Source: Planctomycetota bacterium
Lineage (GTDB): Bacteria; Planctomycetota; Phycisphaerae; UBA1845; UTPLA1
Direction: 5' to 3'
Length of the DNA stretch: 64,000 bases
Assembly: GCA_016235815.1 (NCBI GenBank)
Contig: JACRIM010000034.1
Span: 1-64,000 of the forward strand
The position numbers and the translations under genes are program-made. Under the pieces are notes generated by a model. That model saw nothing but the letters and a program-made list of their open reading frames with translations, did not search any database and was not told where the DNA came from. Positions 10,022-18,250 of this stretch are shown in pieces (positions within the stretch are counted from its first letter, which is position 1; every line of letters starts with the position of its first letter).

Positions 10022-10585
10022 TTAGGGCGCGCGAAGCCCGAGTGAATCCGCACAGCCTTGCAGGGCCGTGATGCAGTTCGTTATGTGATCGTCAAGCGAG
10101 AGGCCGAGCAATTCCGCGCCGGCGGTGATGTCTTCGCGTTTGACGGCCGCCGCAAAGGAGGGCGTTTTCATTTTCTTTTTGATCGACGACGGTTCCATTC
10201 CCTCAAGCCGCGTCGGGCGCACCAGTGCGGCCGCCACGATGAAACCACACAGTTCATCGACGGCAAAGAGCGTCCTGCGTATGGGGCGATCGCGGGGATA
10301 TTCGTCGAGGTTCCACTCGGCATGGGAAAGAATCGCTCCGACGATTTCCTCATCGACACCGCGGGCACGGAGGATCTTTGCCCCCTCGCGGGTGTGGTCG
10401 GGGGCTGTCTGAAATTTCTCATAGTCGAAATCGTGGAGAAGCCCCGTCAGCCCCCATTGCTCCACGTCGCCGCCAAGGAGGCCGGCATAATGGCGCATCG
10501 CCGCCTCCACCGAAAGCATGTGCTTGCGGAGGGAGTCCGACTGGACGAATTCGCAAAGGAGTTGCCAAGCGTGTGCGCGGTCCAT
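10022..10585 (-). CDS. HD-domain hydrolase
   Basis: A protein of 187 residues with an HD metal-dependent phosphohydrolase fold. The HDFDYEKF segment near residue 52 supplies the HD pair, and SHAEW further on is a second conserved His. It matches the family of short stand-alone HDIG-like proteins annotated only as hydrolases; the substrate is not known. It ends 25 bases before the aminopeptidase start and follows the PIN gene closely on the same strand, so co-transcription is possible. Confidence 0.85.
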   Translation of the reverse strand: MDRAHAWQLLCEFVQSDSLRKHMLSVEAAMRHYAGLLGGDVEQWGLTGLLHDFDYEKFQTAPDHTREGAKILRARGVDEEIVGAILSHAEWNLDEYPRDRPIRRTLFAVDELCGFIVAAALVRPTRLEGMEPSSIKKKMKTPSFAAAVKREDITAGAELLGLSLDDHITNCITALQGCADSLGLRAP

Positions 10586-10594
10586 GAATTAGCC

Positions 10595-11047
10595 TCAGTG
10601 ACGATTGCGGATGTTTTCCATTCCGGGAAATGCGTGAATCAGCAATCGCTCAAAAGCCGTGTCTAATGTCCATAGGCGACTGCAATCGAGCCTAGTGGCC
10701 GTCGCTGCAATTAGGACATCCGGATAGTCTACAGGCCATTCGCGGTACTTGGTCCAAATTGCGTCGGCCACCGAGAAATCCTGCGGTATATGTTCAATGA
10801 TGTGAAGTTGAAATTCCGCTAGCTTTTCTTGGAACTGTTCGGCAAGAACACCAGCGTTGCTATTTGCGCGTTTCTTCCGAATCTCCCTTGTAATATGACC
10901 GAGCGACTCTACATAAGAAATTCGCGGCAGTATCAGATTTGTGCCTGATTTCCGAAGCACCTGGTATTGAATGGACGTGGGCTTGTGGTATGGGTCGTTG
11001 CGGTAAAGAAGGCCCAATGTTGGACCAGTATCAAGTGCAATTTCCAT
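10595..11047 (-). CDS. PIN-domain protein (VapC-like)
   Basis: A 150-residue PIN-domain protein. The acidic residues of the nuclease site are visible: Asp6 in the N-terminal ALDTGP motif, Glu47, Asp110 and Asp129 in the WTLDTAF motif. PIN domains of this size are usually toxin ribonucleases of VapBC pairs. The gene just upstream (11063-11629) does not look like a VapB, so whether this is a toxin with an unusual partner or a stand-alone RNase is open. It lies between asd and the HD gene, as expected for a small insertion. Confidence 0.8.
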   Translation of the reverse strand: MEIALDTGPTLGLLYRNDPYHKPTSIQYQVLRKSGTNLILPRISYVESLGHITREIRKKRANSNAGVLAEQFQEKLAEFQLHIIEHIPQDFSVADAIWTKYREWPVDYPDVLIAATATRLDCSRLWTLDTAFERLLIHAFPGMENIRNRH

Positions 11048-11062
11048 GGAATATCCGGTAGC

Positions 11063-11629
11063 CTAAAGTACTTGGGGAAGCCGTGCCACGTTTGTCGGGC
11101 CTAAATCATAGGGTGCGGACGGGAGGGGAGGCAGGTCGGGATTGCGCCGCACATATTCATCGCAAAGTTGGTCCATCCAACGATACAACGCCTCACAGTT
11201 CCAGTTGAACACTCTCGACAAGTGATCCAGACTGGCAACAAGGGATTCCGCCTCATCCGACCAAATCCGGGTGTCGGCTTTCCATGCGATTAGTCTGTCT
11301 CGATTTTGGTCGATGATTTCGCACCAATTACGAATTGCCTCTGCAACAAGCCCAAATTGGTGAATACGGTCAAGCAACTGCTCATCTGTCCATTCGCCAA
11401 GTACTTGTCCGGAAATGCGATCTTCTTGAGCCGCATAGATTGCCTCGTGCTTCGCCGCTGCGTCCCTAAAGCCACTCAGCCAATCTCTGATTTTTGTTGT
11501 TGCATCATTCAATGCGGTATCCAACTTGGCGCGAATTATCTCCGCGTGTGATTCTCGAATCGATTCGAGTAGGATCTCTTTTCCAGGATCGCTCAGGGGT
11601 GGTAAATCGGTAATATTGAAGGCGACCAT
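11063..11629 (-). CDS. Hypothetical protein, partner of the PIN gene?
   Basis: I do not recognise this 188-residue protein. It is predicted to be largely alpha-helical, soluble and acidic, and rich in Trp in its second half. It has no signal peptide or membrane segment. The start used here is the ATG at 11629, two bases beyond the asd stop; a TTG at 11647 would overlap asd. The ribosome site is weak. It is followed after 15 bases by the PIN-domain gene, so the two may act together, possibly as an antitoxin-like pair. That is context only. Confidence 0.6.
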   Translation of the reverse strand: MVAFNITDLPPLSDPGKEILLESIRESHAEIIRAKLDTALNDATTKIRDWLSGFRDAAAKHEAIYAAQEDRISGQVLGEWTDEQLLDRIHQFGLVAEAIRNWCEIIDQNRDRLIAWKADTRIWSDEAESLVASLDHLSRVFNWNCEALYRWMDQLCDEYVRRNPDLPPLPSAPYDLGPTNVARLPQVL

Positions 11630-11631
11630 AA

Positions 11632-12645
11632 TTATTGAAGATAGCAAAAATGGAGCACTTCAGCAATCTGCACCGCGTTTAACGCCGCTCCCTTGCGCAG
11701 TTGATCCCCGCATACGAAAAGGTCCAGCCCTCGGTTGTCGGGCTGGCTGATGTCCTGACGGATGCGGCCGACGAGGCAATCATCCTGGCCGGAGGCGTCC
11801 TTGGGCATTGGGAAGTAGTTCGCAGCGCGGTCATCCACGACCTTGACGCCGGGGGCCTTCGCGAGGATCTCGCGGGCCTCTCGCTCGGTGATCGGCTGTT
11901 CAAACGTGATGTTGACCGATTCGCTGTGGGCGCGAAGCACGGGAACGCGCACGCACGTGGCGGTGATCGCGAGATTCGGCTCGTTAAAGATTTTGCGGGT
12001 CTCAAGCACCATCTTCGTTTCTTCAACGTTGTATCCATCTGCCCCGATCGTGGTGTTGTGGCTGAAGAGGTTGAAGGCGATCGGGTGGGGAAAGACCTGC
12101 ATGGTCGCGGGCTTTCCGGCGAGCATCTCGCGGGCTTGATTCTCCAATTCCTGCATGGCCTGCCAACCCGCGCCGCTGGCGGCCTGATAGGTGCTGACGA
12201 CGATTCGCTTCGCGCGGCGTGCCTTGTGCAATGGCCACACCACCATGTTCATGATGATCGTGGAACAATTCGGATTGGCGATGATGCGGGCGTTGCCGAT
12301 CGCTTCGGAATTAATCTCGGGTATCACAAGGGGGATGGCCGGGTCCATTCGAAAGGCCGAGCTATTGTCGATGACGACGGCGCCGGACTTCACCGCAATG
12401 GGTGCCCATTCCTTGCTCACGGATGCGCCCGCGCTGAAGAGGGCGATGTTCACGCCGTCGAAGCTCTTGGGCCCGACAGCCTCAATGGGGAGGTGTTCGC
12501 CTCGGAACTTGACGGTTTTTCCGGCAGAACGCGGCGACGCGAGCAATCGCAGCGACGCCATGGGCGTGTTGCGTTGTTCAAGGATTGCAAGGAATTCCTG
12601 ACCGACGGCGCCAGTGGCGCCCAGAATGGCGATGGTGGGTTTCAT
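11632..12645 (-). CDS. asd: Aspartate-semialdehyde dehydrogenase
   Basis: It reduces aspartyl phosphate to aspartate semialdehyde with NADPH, the branch point to lysine/diaminopimelate, threonine and methionine. The 337-residue protein starts with the GATGAVG nucleotide-binding loop, has the catalytic Cys127 in NPNCST, and the substrate-binding segment QLRKGAALN near the end. A GGAG ribosome site precedes the ATG. Length and motifs fit a complete enzyme. Confidence 0.97.
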   Translation of the reverse strand: MKPTIAILGATGAVGQEFLAILEQRNTPMASLRLLASPRSAGKTVKFRGEHLPIEAVGPKSFDGVNIALFSAGASVSKEWAPIAVKSGAVVIDNSSAFRMDPAIPLVIPEINSEAIGNARIIANPNCSTIIMNMVVWPLHKARRAKRIVVSTYQAASGAGWQAMQELENQAREMLAGKPATMQVFPHPIAFNLFSHNTTIGADGYNVEETKMVLETRKIFNEPNLAITATCVRVPVLRAHSESVNITFEQPITEREAREILAKAPGVKVVDDRAANYFPMPKDASGQDDCLVGRIRQDISQPDNRGLDLFVCGDQLRKGAALNAVQIAEVLHFCYLQ

Positions 12646-12735
12646 AATGCTCCGTGACGAATCATAGACGGTGGTAGTGCTTCACTCCACCCGCGGCGTC
12701 CCGACATTGTACGAAACCAGGAGTAGGTTGGTCGG

Positions 12736-14190
12736 TCAGAATTGAAAGTAGATGAACGGGTTGGTGTTTTCCGGACTGAGAATCACCAGCACAAGGATCC
12801 AACAGGCGTAACTCACCCCGGCAATCGGCGCGGGGAGGCGGATCGGGTCGCTCCCTCGTCGACGGCGCTCATCGAGTAGTTGGAATGCTGCCATAAGCCC
12901 CAGCAAGGCGAGCATCGGCCCCTTGTTCATCAGCCAGAGCGGGTGATCGACGGCCACCGGAATGACCAGGTGCTTCACGAAATACAACGCGCGACTCAAT
13001 GCGGCGACAGTGGGTTCAGGCTCCGATGCTCCAGCCGGTATGACGGGTTGGCAGCGGAAAAAGACCCATGCGACGTGAACGACAAGGAACGTGACGGCCC
13101 ATGCGACGATTGTGCGGCCGCGCCGCGGCAGCCATTCGCCGATGCTCGCGCACCATTTCGATGAAATCAGCGCAACACCATGAATCGCGCCCCATACGAC
13201 AAACGTCCAACTCGCTCCGTGCCAAAGGCCCGCAAGCAGCATGGTAATCATTAGATTCGCCCCCGTACGCCAAGGTCCGGTTCGCGAACCGCCGAGCGGG
13301 ATGTACAGATAGTCTCGGAACCACGTCGAGAGCGAGATGTGCCACCGTCGCCAGAAATCGCTGAGGCCGATGGCGAGATAGGGGTTTCGGAAGTTCTCGC
13401 TCATGTCAAAACCAAGCAGGCGGGCCGTGGCGATGGCCATGTCGGTGTAGCCGGAGAAGTCGCAGTAGATCTGTCCGCCGTAACAGAGCATGGCGAGCCA
13501 TAGGTCGCGCGTCGTGAAGTGTGTCGGATCGGCGAAGACCGGGTCGACCAGTGTTGCGAAGTTGTCTGCGATGAGGAGTTTCTTAGTCAGGCCGACCAAA
13601 AAGAGCATGACGGCGGCATCGAGCCGGCTCCAGTCGAATCGTTTGTCATTTCGAAGCTGCGGCAGAAACTCGACCGCTTTCACGATCGGGCCGGCGACAA
13701 GCTGCGGGAAAAAGGCCACGAACAGTGCGAAGTCCACAAGCGATCGGCATGCGGGGATCCGCCGGCGATAGACGTCGATCGTGTAACTCATGGTTTGGAA
13801 GGTGTGAAAGCTGATACCGACCGGCAGGATGATGCCGAGCGTGTGCCAGCCGGTGTGAATGCCGGCGTTGGCAAGCAAGTCGCGCAGTGAAATCACAAAA
13901 AAATCGGCGTACTTAAACACGGCGAGGATGCCGAGATTTGCCGCGAGGCTGGCGATGAGCAACACGCGGCGCCGGCGTTCGCCCTGCACGTGCTCCAGTC
14001 CGAGGCCGACGCCATAGTCGAAGAGGGTTAGCCCAATGACGATGGACAGCAGCTTCGTATTCCATGCGGCGTAGAAGACATAGCTGGCCGCAAGCAAAAA
14101 GCCGTGGCGAAAGCGACGCCCGGGAACAGCCCAATACACGCCGAAGACGACGGCGAAGAAGAACGCGAATTGCCAGCTTGAAAAAATCAT
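12736..14190 (-). CDS. MBOAT-family O-acyltransferase (AlgI-like)
   Basis: An integral-membrane acyltransferase of 484 residues with about ten membrane segments. The conserved core contains the CDFSGYTDMA segment, the NFRNPYLA-to-DFWRRWHISL block and the catalytic His in LWHGASW (near residue 323). AlgI-type proteins move acetyl groups across the inner membrane to an extracytoplasmic partner that modifies a polysaccharide. The partner is probably the gene at 14200-15282, which ends 9 bases upstream. It is the last gene of the long glycan locus, so O-acetylation of that glycan is the likely role. Confidence 0.93.
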   Translation of the reverse strand: MIFSSWQFAFFFAVVFGVYWAVPGRRFRHGFLLAASYVFYAAWNTKLLSIVIGLTLFDYGVGLGLEHVQGERRRRVLLIASLAANLGILAVFKYADFFVISLRDLLANAGIHTGWHTLGIILPVGISFHTFQTMSYTIDVYRRRIPACRSLVDFALFVAFFPQLVAGPIVKAVEFLPQLRNDKRFDWSRLDAAVMLFLVGLTKKLLIADNFATLVDPVFADPTHFTTRDLWLAMLCYGGQIYCDFSGYTDMAIATARLLGFDMSENFRNPYLAIGLSDFWRRWHISLSTWFRDYLYIPLGGSRTGPWRTGANLMITMLLAGLWHGASWTFVVWGAIHGVALISSKWCASIGEWLPRRGRTIVAWAVTFLVVHVAWVFFRCQPVIPAGASEPEPTVAALSRALYFVKHLVIPVAVDHPLWLMNKGPMLALLGLMAAFQLLDERRRRGSDPIRLPAPIAGVSYACWILVLVILSPENTNPFIYFQF

Positions 14191-14199
14191 GGAGCGTGG

Positions 14200-15282
14200 T
14201 TAGTCCGTTGCCCCTTGTTCGTAGTTGACAAGTCTCGGCGCGTCGAGTGGAAGAAGCCCGGCGGCGACCGCGGCGCGGGCCGCGCGGCGGCTGATCGTTC
14301 GGGCAAGCGGCAGGCCGACGTGAATTTCTTCGATGAAATCGCGATTGGTGCGCGGCACCTCGCTCGGAGGGCAGGGGATGAACGGCACGCCATGGCCATC
14401 GCAGATGGCGGCGATCGTCTCGATGGCGATTGGCTCGACGGAGTTCCATCGCTCCTCGGTGCGAGGGCAGTTCGGGATATACACGACGATGGTTTCGATC
14501 TCTTTCGCGCGGAGTTCATCAAATAGTTGGCCAAGGCGCTCGATCGCCGGGGCGGTGGGTGAGAACTGCGGGATCGTTGCGGCCTCAACTGAGGCGACGT
14601 TTCCAAGCAGACGCTCCTCGACGCTTCGCAGTTGCCTCCCTTGTGCCCATGGATGTTCGAATCCTTTCTCGGGAAGCGGTGCCGCGACGCGCTCGCGGAG
14701 TTCGCGGGCGTGTTGCGCATGCTTAGGCAGAGCGGCGGCAAGATGCTCCTGGCTCCACATGCGAAGCTCGTAGCGTTGGTCATATACGGCCCACAACGGC
14801 GCGGTCGTTCGGCGGAGATACGCGCCGATGACATCAAGGGACGGCCCATCGCGCGTGACGGACTCGAGCAGATCGGTGAATGAGAACAGGTTGCGAGCCG
14901 CCTCGGTCGGCGCGTAGTCCTGTCGCACTTCGCTCGCGTTGATGCCGAGGACGACGAGTTCGGGGCGGGCCTCGCGGAAAAGGATTCGTGATAGGGCAAG
15001 CCACTCGACGACCTTGGAGCCGGCAATGCCGAGGTTGAATGTCTGACGGCCGGTGAGGTTCTCAAACTCCTCCGGCACCAGGGCATACTTGGCGCGCGAT
15101 GAACCCATAAGCACAACGCCGGGCATCGGGCCGGTCGCAAGTGCCGCGGGCTTGCGCTGATAGTCGGCAACCGTGTAGGCGCGAAGCGTGGGGCGTAGTC
15201 GGCGCACGGATTGATCCGCGACGGCGAGAGTGGCCAGCGCAACAAGCAGGATCACGGCCCGTCGTCGGTGTCCGTTAGTCAC
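14200..15282 (-). CDS. SGNH-like membrane-anchored protein, probable partner of the MBOAT
   Basis: A protein of about 360 residues. One membrane segment (about 8-25) is followed by an extracytoplasmic domain with a GSSR motif near residue 58-62 and an NLG segment, resembling the SGNH hydrolase-like proteins that work beside AlgI homologues (AlgJ/AlgX, DUF1574 types). I chose the GTG at 15282 because GGGAG lies upstream, the membrane segment follows directly, and the codon overlaps the stop of the preceding methyltransferase by 8 bases, suggesting coupled translation. Catalytic His/Asp residues near the C-terminus are not certain. Confidence 0.75.
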   Translation of the reverse strand: MTNGHRRRAVILLVALATLAVADQSVRRLRPTLRAYTVADYQRKPAALATGPMPGVVLMGSSRAKYALVPEEFENLTGRQTFNLGIAGSKVVEWLALSRILFREARPELVVLGINASEVRQDYAPTEAARNLFSFTDLLESVTRDGPSLDVIGAYLRRTTAPLWAVYDQRYELRMWSQEHLAAALPKHAQHARELRERVAAPLPEKGFEHPWAQGRQLRSVEERLLGNVASVEAATIPQFSPTAPAIERLGQLFDELRAKEIETIVVYIPNCPRTEERWNSVEPIAIETIAAICDGHGVPFIPCPPSEVPRTNRDFIEEIHVGLPLARTISRRAARAAVAAGLLPLDAPRLVNYEQGATD

Positions 15283-16030
15283 GCGGTGCAGCTCCCGGTG
15301 AGGCGTCCTTACGGAAGACGAGGACATAGTCATGGGCGGCGAAGTGAGGCTGCGTGGTTTGCAGCGGCAATCGGCTCGCCCGACGAATCGTTTGATTCCA
15401 CGAGTGCATGACCCGATTGGGGATGATCCATCGGCCGCGGAGACGCGGGACGAGCGGCCAGCACAGGTTGCATGAGTACGTTCGTTCGAGCGACGCGCCG
15501 CACGATTGGATCGCGTCGCACCACTGTCGGGCCGTCCAGCGGTTCTGCGAAGTTCGCAGCGTCGCCCAGTCGCAACGCGGCCACAGCCGTTCCAATGTTG
15601 CATTCACGCGTTGATAGGGTGCGTGGAGGTTGCAGACGGTGACGATGATCCGGCCGTTCGGAGTACAGCAGCGGACGAATTCTCTTGCGGCGGCGTCGGG
15701 CCGTGGAAACAGATTCGCCGTCATGTGGCAGAGAATCGAGTTGAAGGAGCCGTCGGCAAATGGGAGCAACTGGCCATCACCACAGATGCACGGTGTTCCT
15801 CGAGGAATGTCGCCGAGGCTTAAGTCGATGCCGATGACCGATCGCACGCGTGGGGCGATGGCGTTCATGTAATGCCCGCGATAGCAGCCGACGTCGAGAA
15901 CGCGCTCCCTCGGCGACCAGTCGATTTCTTCAAAAAGCACGCGGTCCGGCTCGATGCGCTGGAAGCTCTGCTTCGGATCGGGCAGCACCTTCTCAAGCTG
16001 CCAGTTCATCCATCGTCGAAGGTTCTTCAC
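15275..16030 (-). CDS. Class I SAM-dependent methyltransferase
   Basis: A protein of 251 residues with the SAM-binding motif VLDVGCYRGHYM near residue 43 and an acidic residue closing the next strand (IGIDLS). The later part has the usual methyltransferase-11 pattern, with an LPFADGSFN-type segment. It starts with GTG, preceded by GGAG at good distance. It lies within the glycan locus and probably methylates a sugar or a lipid-linked intermediate; the target cannot be read from sequence. Confidence 0.85.
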   Translation of the reverse strand: MKNLRRWMNWQLEKVLPDPKQSFQRIEPDRVLFEEIDWSPRERVLDVGCYRGHYMNAIAPRVRSVIGIDLSLGDIPRGTPCICGDGQLLPFADGSFNSILCHMTANLFPRPDAAAREFVRCCTPNGRIIVTVCNLHAPYQRVNATLERLWPRCDWATLRTSQNRWTARQWCDAIQSCGASLERTYSCNLCWPLVPRLRGRWIIPNRVMHSWNQTIRRASRLPLQTTQPHFAAHDYVLVFRKDASPGAAPRD

Positions 16031-16111
16031 GCTCGCTCCATGAACGCGCAGTTTTTGCCGACGTCAATCGGTGTAGACTTAAGGAGAGTATCGGCAGGAG
16101 CGCGACCGGCG

Positions 16112-17053
16112 CTATTCGGCTGGGCCGGATGCGGGGGCCGTCGTGAGCGATTTGTACATTTCGGCGTTGGATGCGTCAGCAGTGCGGCGTTTGGCAAGTT
16201 CGACCGAGCAGCGTTGGATCAGCTTGTCCCGCTCGGATGGGTCAAGAATGGGTACCGGTCGGACAGTCTGACCGGAAAGATCGCTCAAATACAGGGCAGC
16301 CACTTCCGCCACGGAACGACGGAAGCCCGCTTCCTTGTCTGAACGCTGACTGGTTGCTCGTGTGGCGACGAATCGTTCAGCGGCGGCCCGCTGCCGCTCC
16401 AGCGAAAGCAACTCGCTAAACGTCGCTTCATCCGCCAATGCCGCGATTAGGGTCTCAATGCTGAGTGCCCGTTCATCCTGCCGGCTCGTCGGGGCGTCAA
16501 GCGGGTCAGTCAGTAATGAATCGATAAGGGCTTCCAGAGCCTGTGCCCGAACCATGGGAGAATCATGCACGCGTGCAACGGAGCGAACTGCCCGCATCGC
16601 CTCTGAGGTGGATGTGCGGCCCAGCGCGGCTACTGCGGTGGAGGCCAGGATTGGATTATCGCTTGTCGCCGAGGCAACCAGTACGTCAATCGCGTAGTTG
16701 GATTCAGTAAATACCAGCGCAGTAGCCGCGGCATCGCGTATCGACACATCGGTGTCCACAAGTAACCGCGCCAATTCCGGCACGGCTGTCTCCAGTGGCA
16801 ACTTCTGAAGCGCGTAGATTGAAAGCAAGCGCACCTCGGGGCGACTGTGCCGCGCGAGCGATGCGATGGGCCTTTTTGCAGCGTCACCCACGCCTGCAAG
16901 GCATGCAAGGTAGTAGCCTTGAGCTTTCAAGTCCGTGGTGGATGTCAATCGAGTGGCCCACCAATAGGCCCGGAGGTGATTTCGGCCTGCCAGGAGAAAT
17001 ACAAACAACACGACGAACGCGATAAGTATGATCCGAAAAGTTCGTGTGCTCAT
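16112..17053 (-). CDS. Membrane-anchored HEAT-repeat protein
   Basis: One membrane segment lies at about residues 6-26, followed by roughly 200 residues of helical repeats of the HEAT/PBS-lyase type (repeated blocks around SLARHSRPEVRLLSIYAL and its variants). Such repeats bind proteins; no catalytic motif is visible. The ATG at 17053 is preferred over a TTG two codons earlier. It lies between the epimerase and a methyltransferase of the glycan locus, 21 bases from the former, and could be a scaffold for the assembly machinery (inference). Confidence 0.75.
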   Translation of the reverse strand: MSTRTFRIILIAFVVLFVFLLAGRNHLRAYWWATRLTSTTDLKAQGYYLACLAGVGDAAKRPIASLARHSRPEVRLLSIYALQKLPLETAVPELARLLVDTDVSIRDAAATALVFTESNYAIDVLVASATSDNPILASTAVAALGRTSTSEAMRAVRSVARVHDSPMVRAQALEALIDSLLTDPLDAPTSRQDERALSIETLIAALADEATFSELLSLERQRAAAERFVATRATSQRSDKEAGFRRSVAEVAALYLSDLSGQTVRPVPILDPSERDKLIQRCSVELAKRRTADASNAEMYKSLTTAPASGPAE

Positions 17054-17074
17054 ATTCAAACGGGCGCAGCGCCT

Positions 17075-18196
17075 TCAGCGTGTATGCGATTCAAGCCAGC
17101 CGTGGGATTCCATCGTATCGACAATCTTTTTCGCGGCGCGGCCGTCGCCAAATAGATCGGGGCGCTTGCTCGTAGGTCGAAATTCACTCATCTGCTTCAA
17201 CAGGAAAGGGGTATCGATGCCGCCGTCGCGCCACGCGGTGATCTGCCAGCCGGCCTGTTCGATCATGGGCCAGGGCGTGGTGAACAGCGTGATGCACGGC
17301 TTGCCCGCGAAGAACGCCTCTTTCTGCAAACCACCCGAGTCGGTAAGCACAACCGTCGCGTGATTGATGAGTTGCAGGCTGTCGAGGTATCCGACGGCCG
17401 GGAAGACGGCGACGTTTGGCATTTTGCAGATTGCATCCCACAGGCCATGGCGCTTACAGGCGTTCTCGGTGCGAGGGTGCGCGGGGAAGGCGATCTTCAT
17501 GGGCGATTTCGTAAAGAGCTCCATGAGCCGACGGGCCGATTCGGGTGAGTCCGTGTTGTTGGGCCGATGTACGGTGAGCAGGGCGTAATCGGAGTCGAGA
17601 AGGTTTAGCCGTTTGAGCACATCGGATCGTGCTGCCGCCGTTTTGCTGTAGCGCTGATAAGCGTCGTACATCACATCGCCCGAGAAATAAACGCCCTTGG
17701 TGATGGCCTCAGCCGCAAGGTTCTTCACGCTCAACTCATCCGGGCAGAATCGCAGTGTCGAGGCGATGTCCGCGACGAGGCGGTTGACCTCTTCGGGCGA
17801 GGTCATGTCAAAGATGCGCGGCCCGGATTCGACATGGGCAAAGGGAATGTGCAGCTTGACCGCGGCCAGTGCGGCGGCCAGCGTGCTGTTCGTGTCGCCA
17901 AAGAGGATCACGCAGCGAGGCTTCGTCTCAAGAAAGACCTGCTCCAGCCGGATCAACATGCGGCCGGTCATCTCGCCGTGCGAACCGCTGGAGATATCGA
18001 GGTTGATATCCGGGGTCGGCAGATCCAGCTCCTTGAAGAAGACATCGCTCATGTTGTCGTCAAAGTGCTGGCCCGTGTGCACGACGTATTCGCGATAGCC
18101 GCGACTGCGAAGCTCGGCCGAAAGCGGGCCCATTTTGATGAACTGCGGTCGATTGCCGACAACGGTGAGGATGTCAAACACTGAACGATCGGGCAT
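17075..18196 (-). CDS. Non-hydrolysing UDP-N-acetylglucosamine 2-epimerase family protein (WecB/WbpI-like)
   Basis: The protein has the two-lobe epimerase fold: GNRPQFIKMGPL at the N-terminus, HTGQHFDDNMSD, GDTNSTLA, SPEEVNR and the C-terminal TDSGGLQKEA motif. GxRPQFIK is closer to the WbpI subgroup, which acts on UDP-diacetamido-uronic acids, than to plain WecB with GTRPE. The usual HVEAGLRS segment is here HVESGPRI, a departure next to the active site. The ATG at 18196 has AGAAGG five bases upstream and is preferred to the one at 18211. A WbpI-type activity would fit the sugar amidotransferase encoded in the same locus. Confidence 0.85.
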   Translation of the reverse strand: MPDRSVFDILTVVGNRPQFIKMGPLSAELRSRGYREYVVHTGQHFDDNMSDVFFKELDLPTPDINLDISSGSHGEMTGRMLIRLEQVFLETKPRCVILFGDTNSTLAAALAAVKLHIPFAHVESGPRIFDMTSPEEVNRLVADIASTLRFCPDELSVKNLAAEAITKGVYFSGDVMYDAYQRYSKTAAARSDVLKRLNLLDSDYALLTVHRPNNTDSPESARRLMELFTKSPMKIAFPAHPRTENACKRHGLWDAICKMPNVAVFPAVGYLDSLQLINHATVVLTDSGGLQKEAFFAGKPCITLFTTPWPMIEQAGWQITAWRDGGIDTPFLLKQMSEFRPTSKRPDLFGDGRAAKKIVDTMESHGWLESHTR

Positions 18197-18250
18197 GAAT
18201 GCCTTCTCCATGAATGGATGGCGCGGGATGCGGCCGCGAGGTCGTGGATT

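Noticed and set aside
8116-10071. 651-codon open frame antisense to the aminopeptidase gene.
   Set aside because: The aminopeptidase has all catalytic motifs on the other strand. The antisense frame is a codon-bias artefact.
14187-15245. 352-codon frame overlapping the SGNH-like gene on the same strand.
   Set aside because: Ser/Pro/Arg-rich composition with no motif; the frame at 14200-15282 has a membrane segment and the GSSR motif.
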